From the NCBI GenBank assembly GCA_945861885.1, contig CAMAVR010000011.1:1-64000 (forward strand): DNA of 64,000 nt, given 5' to 3'. Position 1 is the stretch's first letter. Each line of letters begins with the position of its first letter. Source of the DNA: Nannocystis exedens (GTDB lineage Bacteria > Myxococcota_A > Polyangia > Polyangiales > Polyangiaceae). Below, piece by piece: positions 52,701 to 60,955 of this stretch. Made by a program: the position numbers and the translations under genes. The notes beneath the pieces were generated by a model, which saw nothing but the letters and a program-made list of their open reading frames with translations, did no database searches and was not told the origin of the DNA.

Positions 52701-55700
52701 GCTGTCAGCGCGGGAATTTGCTTAAAAAAGTTGCTGCCGGCTATAAACTGCATCTTCACTTCAAGAGACGCGAGCGTGGTGACGCGTGACCGCGCGCCGA
52801 GGAGACCCAATTGTGCAAGAAACGCATCGAGTGTTAAATCACTCGTCGCGATCGCCGACGAGTAGCGGAGCTCATCGCCGGAAAGCGGCTTATAGCGGGT
52901 TTCGGTAACATCCTTCGCGTCCGCTGAGACAACCGGGCTCTCGCGAAAACAGTCGCGATGCTTCGGGGTGCCGACCGGAGCCCCTGCGAAAATACGCGTC
53001 TTCGTTGCCGGCTTTTCGAAAAGCAACTCGGCGGTCGCGTCTCGGACATACAGCGTGCCCTCGGTGCCCGGCTCTGTATACGCCGAAATATCAGCCGATT
53101 TTTTCGCGAGCCATTTTCCGGGAGCGATCGCGCCGCCTAAGCAAGCTTCGAGCTCCGGATCGTCCGCAAAAAGCCGCGCCAACACGTCCTCGATGGCTAT
53201 CGATCCAATCGATTGAATAGGCCCTTGAACAGAGCTCGCAACCTCTGTCGCGAGCTGCGCTCCAACGAAGGCCGGCGATTCGCTCGCGGCGACCCGAACG
53301 ATGTCGGGACTGATCGCGTTCAGAGCCGCAGCGGCACGATCGCGCGCCTCGAGCTGTGCCTTCAGTTGGGCAACCTCAGCGAGCGCGGAATCACGGTCCG
53401 CGCTTACGGAGAGCAGCTTCGATTCGAATTCGGCAATGGTCGCCTGCTCACTCGCCAATGACTGCTCATATTCGCTCGTAGCGAGACGCAGCGCTTCTGA
53501 TGCCGCGGCAATCTTCGCGAGATCTAGCGCGCTTTGCACTCCGAACCTTGCAACCTCGGCACTGAGCTTTCTTGCGTGCTCGTCTTGAGCGGCGAACTTT
53601 GACTCAAACGCTGTTTGGGCTTCGCTGACCTTTTTCTCTGCAACTTGTAGATCGGCGCTATTTTGAGCGAGCTTGGCATCTGCCGCCGCCAGCTGTTTTT
53701 CCACGTCGGCCGTTCGAGCTGTCGCCGTGGCTGCGCGCAATATTTCGCTTTGCACCGTGAGCTGCGCCTGCTCGAGCTGCTTGCGCACCAACTCGAGTTC
53801 GCTCACCTGTAAACTTAAACTGTCGCTCCGCTGTTGCGCGACGCGCAGCGCTTCAGTCTTTGCTTTTAGTTCACTCGCCGTTGCAGCGCCGGTTGCCTCC
53901 AGCGCCGACACCGCTGCCTTCGCCACATTGGTCTCCTCTTGAGCCTCTTGAAGCTGAGCTGCCAGCGCCGCGTTGTCAGCCGCCATCTCCGCCCTCGTGG
54001 CCTCAAGCCGCGCGTCGGCCACCTGTTGGGCGTCATTCATTTGCCGCGTTAACTGCGCGACTCGGTCATTCGCTATCTGTTGTAAGTCGCTTGTTGCCGC
54101 TACGGCGGCCACTTGGTTGGCTTCTACTAGAGCGCGCGCTCGCTGAAGCGCGATTTCTTGACGTGCAAACGCCTCCCCTACTTCTCTTTCTTTCTCCCGC
54201 AACCGCATGAGCTCGCTCTCCGCGGCACTCAGTTTTGTATTTAGCGATGCAATCTGTTCATCACGCTCGGCAATTCGCGCCGTCACGGCACCAAGGTCGT
54301 GCACTTTTGCGGCCACTGTCGCTTCTGTCTCGGCAAGTGTCGCCTGAACAAGGGCGAGCTCTTTTGTCCGCTGCTCGGCCTCCGCGAGAAGTCGCTGATT
54401 TTCTTCTGTGGATTGCGCGTGCGTGCGATCGAATTCCAGCCGAGCTTGCCCAAACTCCACCCCCTCAGTCTCCAATCTCGCAGTCAACGCCTCGATTTCT
54501 GCCCGGTCCAGCCGACCTTGTGCGTCGCCTTTCTCCAAACGCAGCACCTGAGCACTGTTGTCTTCTTTTAGGCTTGCGATCTCTCGGGCAAACGCAGCTT
54601 CCGCTTCTTGATATTTGTTGTCATTCGTCGCCGACACTTGCTTCAATCGAGCAATCTGTTCGCTCGCCTCACGCAGCTGAATCGACGTAGATGCTTCATA
54701 AAGCTCATGCTTCGATTTCCAAGCGTCGGCCGAAAGACGGGCCTCTTGAGCCAACGCGTCGACCGCAACTTGGTTCGCCTGCAGCTGTGCCTGCTCGCTC
54801 GTTATCAGCGCAATCCTTGCCGTTAGTTGATAGATTTCCGCGCGTTGGAGCGCCTGTGCGTCATCGCCTGTGCGTTTCTCCGCCGCTATTTCTTCAATGC
54901 GCTTTTGGAGTGTCGCTCGCTCTTCGGCGAACGTAGCACTAGCGGTTGCCAGCGCTGTCCTGGCTTCGTCGCGATCGGCTTCAAGTTGACGGTTGTCTTC
55001 TTGAAGTTGCGCCATCGATCTTTGGCTGCCCAAGGTCTGCGCCGCAAGTTCGCCACGCATGACCGCTTCGGCCTCTTGGACCCGCTTGATCTGAAGGTTA
55101 AGCGCCGCGATCTGCTGCTCGTGCAGCACCTTCGCTTCGTCCGAGGTTGCGAGCGCCAACGTTTTCAAACGAGTGACTTCGGCATCCGCGGCGGACGCTC
55201 TTGCCAATTCAGTTTGTGTATTTATTTCCGCGAGACTTGTGGCACGTTGCGCGTCTGCGACTTGCTGTTTCAACAGCTCATTTTCCGCAGCAAACTTCGC
55301 CTGCGCCTCGCGCGCCCGCGCAAGCTCCAAACGCGATTCTTCAAGCGCTTGGCCATTGCTAAGCGCCTCGGCCGCCACCTTTTCGAGTTCGGCCTGCTGT
55401 GCAGCGATTCGTGCAAGCGTAGCAGCCAATTCATCCGATTTTGTCGACCCGAGCCGCCTCTCCTCGGCAAGCTGGGCTGTCAGAACGGCGACCTGCGCCT
55501 CAGCTGCTGCTTTTAGCTCCGCCGATTTTTTCTCGGCATCTTCCAGCTGCTGGCGAAGGGCAGCGTCATTTGCGTCGACAAGCGCCTGACGATCTTGTTG
55601 CCATGCCGCCTCGCTCTTTTTTGCGGCAGCGTTTGCGCTCGCAACTTCGAGCTGGAGCTGCACTATCCTTGCTTTTTCAAGATCAGCCTCCGCCACGCGG

Positions 55701-57475
55701 AGCTTGAGCAGCTCGATGTTCGCTTGCGCCTCGGTGAGCTGCAGCTGCGTTGCTGATGCCGTACTCGTTAGCGTTGCGAGCGCTTGTTGAGCGGCCTCAA
55801 CCTGCTGCGCCGCGGCGGCGCGAGCTGCGTCGAGCTGACTTTTCACCGCTTCGAGCTCGCTATCGGCCGCCGACTGTTGCGCGGCAAGTGCGTCTTTCAA
55901 GGCCTGAATCTCACGCGTCGCAGCGCTCGAAGAGCCCAGCTGCTCGTCGTACGCGGCGTTCAACGCCTGCCGCAACGCTAACAGCGCACTTTGGTGTTCC
56001 GCCAACGAGATCACATCGCCCGCTACGCCAGCGTCCGCTTGGACGCACCCGATTGTCGCTTCGCACGCGGAAGCCGACGCATCGGCAGCTTGCTCGGCCA
56101 ACAGAAGGGCCGCCTCCGCCTTGTCCGCACGACCCTGCTGCGCCAGTATTTGCGCTTTGAGTTGATCGCTCCCGGCCGCGCTTTCGGCATTCTGCAGTCG
56201 AAGTTGAGTGAGCTCGAGGCGAAGCTGTTCGACTTCCTGTACCGCCACATTTTTCTCCGACACATTCGCGGCAAACGTCGCACGCTCTTCGTCAATCTCG
56301 GCTTGCGCGCGCCTGGCACTTTCAGCGGCCGCTTCGTTTTTTTTCGACAGCAATTCGATTCGGGTTCGAAGCGCATCGCTGTCGCTCACCGCTGCCGCCT
56401 GAATCTCCAAAAGCCGCTGATCCGCTGCCGCACTCGCCTTCGCTAGATCGCTCGCTTGCGCGCTGATCAACACCGCTCGATCGCTGTCCCAGGCCTCCTT
56501 GTCTCGTCGCGCGGTATCGACAAGTTCGTCAACGTTGGCCTTGAGCGCGACCAACGCAGCCTGCGCGGCCTCCACTTCTCTGAGCTTGCCTTGGAGCTCC
56601 CGAGCATGGACGTCTGCTGCGAGAGCCGCGCTGGTCTGAAATTCCTCGCGCTGGCGATTCGCGTTGGAAGCTTCCAAGACAGCATTGTCGACAAGCCGTT
56701 GAAGCGCCGCCTGTTCTTGTTTGAAGTTGCTCGTCGCGTCGGCCACCGCCCGATCGGCCGCTTCGCGCGCATCGGCAAGCGCTTTTTCAAGCGCTACGAC
56801 GCGCTCTGCCGCAATTCGCGCCTGGTCGGGGGTCGCTGCGAGCTGAAGAGCCAGCTGTTGGTTCAACAGAGCCGCCTCTGTCGCCACTTCGGCCTCGAGG
56901 AGCTCGACTGCCTCGTCCGGTGGTTCGGCCAAGACAATAGCGCCATCGGCCCTTTCGAAACACTCGCCCTTTTGAAGACAAGTGGCCGCCTTCGCGAGAG
57001 TGTTTCCGAGACCAAGCGCGATGTCCGCAACCAACCGCGGGTCATCCGCCACTCCAGAACACTGAACTTCGCATTTCGATTTCAGGCACGCGCGCAGCGG
57101 CGCGAGGACACCGTCGGGGGCCTCACTCGGACGAAGCTTGTCGCACTCGAGTAGCGATGCCTCGTCCCCCGCCGCACAGTCGCAGGCGCAGCGTGTGTAC
57201 GGCACAAACGCCTCGACCGCGCTCGCAAGCCCCTCGGCCCCGCCACACTCCTGCGTCGCACACGATCGACAATCGGGCGCCAGACTCGCGAACGCATTTT
57301 CGACCTGCTTAAAATTGTCGCAATCGTCCAAGTAACCGTGCGCTTCAAAAAAAGCGAAACGGTTGTCCTCCATCATCGGAGGCTGATTGGCATCGAGCGG
57401 GCAGCCAAGAACAGCCAACCCGACGACAAAAAAGAAAGTGTACGCGGTGCCAGTACGACGCGTTCGTGTCCGCAT
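49784..57475 (-). CDS. giant lipoprotein: Cys-rich head, long coiled coil, superfamily-2-ATPase-like C-terminus
   Basis: 2563 residues in one uninterrupted frame. Lipoprotein signal ends LAVLGC (Cys25). Residues about 50-170 are Cys-rich (SCATQECGG, RCACDCAAGDE, CLKSKCEVQC), which implies an oxidising compartment. Residues about 190-1385 are almost pure Ala/Glu/Gln/Leu coiled coil. The remaining 1180 residues are globular: a middle domain to about 1900, then motifs in superfamily-2 order, namely A1961-GGGKST (Walker A), D2046-E-Y-D (DExD), S2071-A-T and T2248-RGQDYK, resembling the TRGTDLK block of DUF3638-type ATPases. ATP chemistry outside the cytosol would be very unusual, so either topology is not as predicted or the fold is reused. 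Second gene of the operon is the RCC1-FGE lipoprotein. Confidence 0.88.
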   Translation of the reverse strand: MRTRTRRTGTAYTFFFVVGLAVLGCPLDANQPPMMEDNRFAFFEAHGYLDDCDNFKQVENAFASLAPDCRSCATQECGGAEGLASAVEAFVPYTRCACDCAAGDEASLLECDKLRPSEAPDGVLAPLRACLKSKCEVQCSGVADDPRLVADIALGLGNTLAKAATCLQKGECFERADGAIVLAEPPDEAVELLEAEVATEAALLNQQLALQLAATPDQARIAAERVVALEKALADAREAADRAVADATSNFKQEQAALQRLVDNAVLEASNANRQREEFQTSAALAADVHARELQGKLREVEAAQAALVALKANVDELVDTARRDKEAWDSDRAVLISAQASDLAKASAAADQRLLEIQAAAVSDSDALRTRIELLSKKNEAAAESARRAQAEIDEERATFAANVSEKNVAVQEVEQLRLELTQLRLQNAESAAGSDQLKAQILAQQGRADKAEAALLLAEQAADASASACEATIGCVQADAGVAGDVISLAEHQSALLALRQALNAAYDEQLGSSSAATREIQALKDALAAQQSAADSELEAVKSQLDAARAAAAQQVEAAQQALATLTSTASATQLQLTEAQANIELLKLRVAEADLEKARIVQLQLEVASANAAAKKSEAAWQQDRQALVDANDAALRQQLEDAEKKSAELKAAAEAQVAVLTAQLAEERRLGSTKSDELAATLARIAAQQAELEKVAAEALSNGQALEESRLELARAREAQAKFAAENELLKQQVADAQRATSLAEINTQTELARASAADAEVTRLKTLALATSDEAKVLHEQQIAALNLQIKRVQEAEAVMRGELAAQTLGSQRSMAQLQEDNRQLEADRDEARTALATASATFAEERATLQKRIEEIAAEKRTGDDAQALQRAEIYQLTARIALITSEQAQLQANQVAVDALAQEARLSADAWKSKHELYEASTSIQLREASEQIARLKQVSATNDNKYQEAEAAFAREIASLKEDNSAQVLRLEKGDAQGRLDRAEIEALTARLETEGVEFGQARLEFDRTHAQSTEENQRLLAEAEQRTKELALVQATLAETEATVAAKVHDLGAVTARIAERDEQIASLNTKLSAAESELMRLREKEREVGEAFARQEIALQRARALVEANQVAAVAATSDLQQIANDRVAQLTRQMNDAQQVADARLEATRAEMAADNAALAAQLQEAQEETNVAKAAVSALEATGAATASELKAKTEALRVAQQRSDSLSLQVSELELVRKQLEQAQLTVQSEILRAATATARTADVEKQLAAADAKLAQNSADLQVAEKKVSEAQTAFESKFAAQDEHARKLSAEVARFGVQSALDLAKIAAASEALRLATSEYEQSLASEQATIAEFESKLLSVSADRDSALAEVAQLKAQLEARDRAAAALNAISPDIVRVAASESPAFVGAQLATEVASSVQGPIQSIGSIAIEDVLARLFADDPELEACLGGAIAPGKWLAKKSADISAYTEPGTEGTLYVRDATAELLFEKPATKTRIFAGAPVGTPKHRDCFRESPVVSADAKDVTETRYKPLSGDELRYSSAIATSDLTLDAFLAQLGLLGARSRVTTLASLEVKMQFIAGSNFFKQIPALTADVNIVEPPPVPAPPTDFAATLEPYVVAGEILPGDKLPSAQQLFVQLLSKLKTNPTEESAVYAAALGHVLKNSNPTWKVPTQPPISIDEALAFILTVYWAIPEGKREGKCLPSPVEYAVSGKFYPRFVKLLLDTVPSAIAQIGNDIPTDMREAVYCGYLNKIVEIATLPNGKKRFPQNTVCGSQVLHGAALEIDAGGPPLVELSNLANYPVFRRPPADANGNPTAGEIPSELAAIKTEFENRYKLISLDNIVMLARQNNLSSDFLASFADLGVTLMAQVVYPYVIRNLYMKKVAAKASARFFESPATADDFILTLPSPVGLNHARLFVRVVAIMSDDTQDLQGSPFSKKQAELYKIMVKPIGASAFHEEAGGGKSTAIKFFPLLYPDQAIEPCILHATTDPTVPEGYLPANLDELPSTRGPTVPLLHITASALRAWLDQTQDAGAPKISCSVILDEYDSPRYLGVRTLLLARNQAFVQMSATQNLSELEVEIAGRQVELDLQGANTDALNVIIAQDKEILANEAIKYRAQFERIHLQTATMGVGIPAPAVAEAVSIAQRWIAGNVFDRAKPKAILVQEPDFDGGATDVWTTFQTYLAGKLNGAPVAVLYKGPRGTVFNFRAQGASSPWEEFATQDLLDSKAAALQNKIVVFCLYKETRGQDYKMYSDRYVAAQVIEHSEIPSTSEVYQELKRNRQKKPLNDEDNADLFVDIALDASTRDNFLGAAAVLQKQLDVEGVYVKSVQEFSKALQLDMQERLNSSAFEAKTIAAYNKSVAVSNQAAKTEGRVNSLLRPFNDVLEFCLARTVGEADTDQTIYQASKDCVTNQVRQVLPPSFEEDSAFVKRVIAATWSGVPLTAPYQTAKTWLGCPMKTGKLATSTLSPADIVKLRQYMCGVGDTGKISQVPPVGKFREWIVENTNEHFKQELEQGAAVDKLLKRLRALEPPTLSRVTTYYKGQVELTRGPALQLLRSL

Positions 57476-57581
57476 TTAAAAATGCGAGCCTAACAAGGCC
57501 GAGACGCACAAGCACCAAGACTCTTTTAAAAGACAATTCGCACAACAGCCGACACCGACGCACATAGCGACGTCGGCCCCT

Positions 57582-57697
57582 CCTCTCCCGCTTCGCGGGA
57601 GAGGGAAAGCGTGACGAAGTCACGCGAGGGTGAGGGCGAAAGCGTGACGAAGTCACGCGAGGGTGAGGGCGAAAGCGTGACGAAGTCACGCGAGGGT
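57582..57697 (-). repeat. dispersed palindromic repeat, copy 2, with tandem expansion
   Basis: Inverted relative to copies 1 and 3. After the CTCTCCCGCTTCGCGGGAGAG palindrome the 33-bp module containing CGTGACGAAGTCACG is present three times in a row (starting 57605, 57638, 57671). Confidence 0.88.
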
Positions 57698-57896
57698 TAA
57701 GCGCTCAGGGCTATTAAATTCACATGCAAAGATCGAAAGCGAAGCAACCAGAACAGTAGTCGAACTCGACGGCCCATCGCACGCATCGTGGAAGCCGGCT
57801 TATCATGATGGTTGTCGCGATCGATCCTGGCGTATCGCAAACGCCAGCGTGATTGCCGATGTAGACGACGTTGTTCTTGTCATGCGTCGAACCTTG

Positions 57897-57920
57897 CATC
57901 TGTGCATCTGTGCATCTGTG
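57897..57920 (+). repeat. 8-bp microsatellite, three units
   Basis: CATCTGTG repeated exactly three times. The unit length is not a multiple of three, so slippage would shift any reading frame. Confidence 0.8.
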
Positions 57921-57976
57921 CGGCGCTTCGTTGGGCTAGAGCTGGGTCATCGGGTGTTTTTGCGCGACGGGCGCGG

Positions 57977-58032
57977 GCCCTCACCCTCGCGTGACTTCGT
58001 CACGCTTTCCCTCTCCCGCTTCGCGGGAGAGG
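57977..58032 (+). repeat. dispersed palindromic repeat, copy 3
   Basis: Nearly identical to copy 1 (18497-18554), with CTTCG instead of CGAAG in the loop of the second palindrome. Lies 86 bases before the end of the HD-barrel gene and could act as its terminator. Confidence 0.88.
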
Positions 58033-58117
58033 TGGAGTCATACGCCCAGCCCAGTGGAAGATAAGCGCTGGGTTTCAGTCGAGACCGAGTGCGAAGGGAT
58101 CGGCTGAAAACCAGCGC

Positions 58118-59512
58118 CTATCTCGATGCGGTGACTTTTGGTGCCGGCTCCCACATTTGGGTTGACCAGCTGAAACCTATGCGCGCTTCGGTGATGTATT
58201 GCGTGGTGAAGGCTACTCGCCCTTCGTTGATCGATTGCGCGTCGAGCCTTATGCCGCGGAGGCCTAAATCGATTACGAATGACGGCGCTACTCTCCAGAG
58301 CGCGCCTACCAGTGCGGCTGTTGTTGTTACTCTCTCGAACTCTTGTTCAAAATAGAGCTCGCCTACCGGGCGCACGGCCCACCGGATTGGCCCTTCGAGG
58401 ATGGCGGCGGTCTGCAAATCGAAGTTGTGTAGCCGCGTGTAGCCGGCTGTTTGATTCAAATGAATCGTCCCCCACGTCCAACGATTTGATACGATAAACG
58501 TTCCGCATCCACCGGCCCAGTTGCGAGCGTTAACGTCGGGCAGGAGTGCGTCGATTTCACCGCCGATGCTTAAGCCGGTTTTCCCTTGAAGCGTCCCGTC
58601 GCGAAACAAATACTTCAGCGCGAGCGCTGACCGCACCGTCGGCACGCGCCGCCTGCCGCCCATGGGGCCTACCGGAATTGAGTCTCTTACGCCCAAATTA
58701 AACGAAGTGCGCGGCAAAATGCCGAACGAGAATTGTATAAAGGGGGCCAAAATAAACCCATTCCCCGCGCGATCGAACGTCTCCCCCGTCCCCATCGCCA
58801 AACCGAATTCGCCTCGGTTGTTTACCGTCGCCGCTGTCCCTTCAAAAGGGCGATACGCCTCCGCGTTTCCCGCATGCGCGACGATTGCGAGCGCGGCAAC
58901 CGCGGCAATCCCCCACCGGGCACCAGCGCGCTGAAACGACTCAGAAATATTCTTGATCATCATCGCGCGATAGCTTTCCAAGTTAGGGAGCGGTTTTGGA
59001 CCTGGCCATTCAATTAACTTGGCGCGGTCGTCCCACGTTCTCAGCTTCAACATCGTTTTGAATTGCGGGTGACTCTCGAACTGTTGGAGCTCTTCGTCCG
59101 ACATCGGCCCCCCTTGCCGCTTGAGAGTCTCTTTGCTCGCATCCGACAGTTCGTTGAGATACTTGGGGTGCTTGGCGACCAAATAGCGTTTCGCTTCGAC
59201 ATGACCTTCGATCAGCGCGCCCACGCACTCTGAAAATCCGAGCTCGCGCGCAAAATCGCCGCCAATTCGGTGATGGCTGTCGATGCCAAATCCGCCCATT
59301 TTTGCGGCATTTTCGGCGGCGCAGAGATGCCCAATATCGTGAAGAAGCGCGGCGATCACTTCATCGTCGCTCGCACCACTTTGGGCTGCAAACTCGCCGC
59401 ACTGAAGCGCATGCGCGAGCTGCGAAATCGGCTCCCCAATGTAGTCTTGATTCTCCGCATTTTTGAGAAGCGCAAAAACGCGCTCGACTGCGTTTGCCGC
59501 TTTATCGCTCAT
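58118..59512 (-). CDS. PhnZ-like HD-domain oxygenase fused to an outer-membrane beta barrel
   Basis: 464 residues from ATG 59512, which overlaps the transporter stop (ATGA). Residues 1-180 are an HD domain with Tyr24, Glu27, His34, His58-Asp59, His62, His80, His104 and Asp161, the positions I recall as the diiron ligands and substrate-gating pair of PhnZ, which oxidatively cleaves C-P bonds. Then, without a stop, residues 185-219 look like a fresh signal peptide (RWGIAAVAALAIVAHAGNAEA) and 220-464 like a membrane barrel (GEFGLAMGTGE, FILAPFIQFSFGILPRTSF). Two ATGs at 58963 and 58960 with GGAAAG upstream could start the barrel independently. A true fusion puts a cytosolic enzyme on a membrane-targeting tail, so separate translation or a lost stop codon seems likely. 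Confidence 0.8.
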   Translation of the reverse strand: MSDKAANAVERVFALLKNAENQDYIGEPISQLAHALQCGEFAAQSGASDDEVIAALLHDIGHLCAAENAAKMGGFGIDSHHRIGGDFARELGFSECVGALIEGHVEAKRYLVAKHPKYLNELSDASKETLKRQGGPMSDEELQQFESHPQFKTMLKLRTWDDRAKLIEWPGPKPLPNLESYRAMMIKNISESFQRAGARWGIAAVAALAIVAHAGNAEAYRPFEGTAATVNNRGEFGLAMGTGETFDRAGNGFILAPFIQFSFGILPRTSFNLGVRDSIPVGPMGGRRRVPTVRSALALKYLFRDGTLQGKTGLSIGGEIDALLPDVNARNWAGGCGTFIVSNRWTWGTIHLNQTAGYTRLHNFDLQTAAILEGPIRWAVRPVGELYFEQEFERVTTTAALVGALWRVAPSFVIDLGLRGIRLDAQSINEGRVAFTTQYITEARIGFSWSTQMWEPAPKVTASR

Positions 59513-60927
59513 TGCGCGTGACCTCGACCGACAAGTTCGCGATTCCACAAAAACATGCAGACAAAGATACCTGCGATTACGCAGCCCGCTAGCGACTCAA
59601 ACGTGCGATTCCACCCCGAATGGGTGATAAGTTTCGCGATGCAAACACCGGCGACCGTTGCCCCCATGTAGCCGACGCCGTCGAGCAGACCGGCCGCCGT
59701 CCCGGCGACTTTTTTACCGCCAAAATCGAGCGCGACAACCCCGCTGACAAACGAATAGCTCCCCAAAAGAAAGAACCCGCACGCGCCGACCAAAATCATC
59801 GAGAGGCGCGACGGCGTGCACCCGCTCCAATACGATTGAACGAATGCGCTCACCGTCTCCACGTTGCCGAGTCCGATAAGGCAAAAAACTAAAACGAGCA
59901 TCAACGCCGCCATGACCGGCGCGCGTCGCCCCGACAAATAGCGATCGGAAGACCAACCGCCGATGAGCGTGCCTAAGCAGCCGAAGAGCGGAAAGAGTGT
60001 CGACTTAAAACCGGCGACGCTTGCGCTCGCGCCCATTTGCGAAAAATAGGCCGGCATCCAAATATTAAAGCACTCTCTCAAAAACGTGAGAATAAGCGAC
60101 AGCGAGAGCATTGCCACGAATGCTCGATTGCTAACGAGCGTTAAAAATCGCTCTTTGTATTTTGTCGGACGCTCTTCAACGGCGGAGAGCTTCGTCTCCT
60201 CGCCGCGTGACGCCGGCATTGTCAAACCGACATCTTCGGGTTTTTGACGAAGAAACGGGTAAATCATGAGCCCGATCAAGACGAGCGTAATCGCGGGGAC
60301 AAAAAAGAGCGTCTGCCAGTTGCCGCCGCGCGCGATCAGATAGCTGCAGTAGAGCGCAACGACCACCCCGCCGAACTGGTAGCTCAGCGACATAAACCCC
60401 ATCGCCGTGCCGTACGTTCGTCGCGGAAACCACTGCGTCATCACGTTTACAAGACCGCTCCAACCCGAAGATTGAAGAAAGCGGCTCGCCGTCCAAACAA
60501 TGATAAAAAACGGCAGCGTTTTCCCGAAACCGAAAATAAAACAGAGCGACGCGGAGCCGAACAAGCCGACGAAAAAGATGCGTTTTCCACCTATTTTTGA
60601 GTCTGCGATCGACCCGCACGTCAACTTTCCAAGGCCGTATGCCGCGGTCCCTATCGTGTTGATCCAGCCGAACTGAATGGCGTCGATCCCCAAACTCTCT
60701 TTCATTGAAACATAGGCGAGGCCGAGGTTTTGCCTACAAAGGTAGTAGCCGCCATATCCAACGAGCAGAGCGACAAATGTTAAGGTGCTGTAAAGCGAAT
60801 AGCTTTTCGCGCGAACAGCGGCAGACGTTTCGCTTGGAACGACGACGCTCGACTCCACATCCAGGTCGACCGACTTCTGAGCGATCGCGGTTTCATTTGA
60901 AACTGAAACCGTTGACTCGATATCCAT
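59509..60927 (-). CDS. OPA-family organophosphate:phosphate antiporter (MFS)
   Basis: 472 residues, CGGAG before ATG 60927. An N-terminal cytosolic stretch of about 40 residues precedes twelve membrane helices. Family signs of GlpT/UhpC/PgtP-type carriers are GYGGYYLCRQNLGLA, TIGTAAYGLGKLTCG, TASRFLQSSGWSGLVNVMTQ, WFPRRTYGTAMGFM and RECFNIWMPAYF. These import phosphate esters such as glycerol-3-phosphate or hexose phosphate in exchange for phosphate. The gene follows a phospholipase C gene by 28 bases and overlaps the HD gene by four, so its cargo is probably the head group that the lipase releases. Confidence 0.9.
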   Translation of the reverse strand: MDIESTVSVSNETAIAQKSVDLDVESSVVVPSETSAAVRAKSYSLYSTLTFVALLVGYGGYYLCRQNLGLAYVSMKESLGIDAIQFGWINTIGTAAYGLGKLTCGSIADSKIGGKRIFFVGLFGSASLCFIFGFGKTLPFFIIVWTASRFLQSSGWSGLVNVMTQWFPRRTYGTAMGFMSLSYQFGGVVVALYCSYLIARGGNWQTLFFVPAITLVLIGLMIYPFLRQKPEDVGLTMPASRGEETKLSAVEERPTKYKERFLTLVSNRAFVAMLSLSLILTFLRECFNIWMPAYFSQMGASASVAGFKSTLFPLFGCLGTLIGGWSSDRYLSGRRAPVMAALMLVLVFCLIGLGNVETVSAFVQSYWSGCTPSRLSMILVGACGFFLLGSYSFVSGVVALDFGGKKVAGTAAGLLDGVGYMGATVAGVCIAKLITHSGWNRTFESLAGCVIAGIFVCMFLWNRELVGRGHAQ

Positions 60928-60955
60928 TCAAGCTCCGACGGCAATTAATTTTTGA

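Larger units (their letters stand above)
57476..58117. other. 642-bp intergenic region rich in repeats
   Basis: No convincing gene. It holds the upstream region of the giant lipoprotein gene, two oppositely oriented copies of the dispersed palindromic repeat (57582-57697 and 57977-58032), a 8-bp triplicate at 57897-57920, and a short frame near 57805 reading MMVVAIDPGVSQ that stops at once and may be the remnant of a RuvC/RNase-H-like gene. Confidence 0.6.

Noticed and set aside
57605..57697. Three 33-bp units resembling a short CRISPR array
   Set aside because: Units are contiguous with no spacers and consist of a palindromic intergenic repeat also found singly elsewhere; no cas genes.
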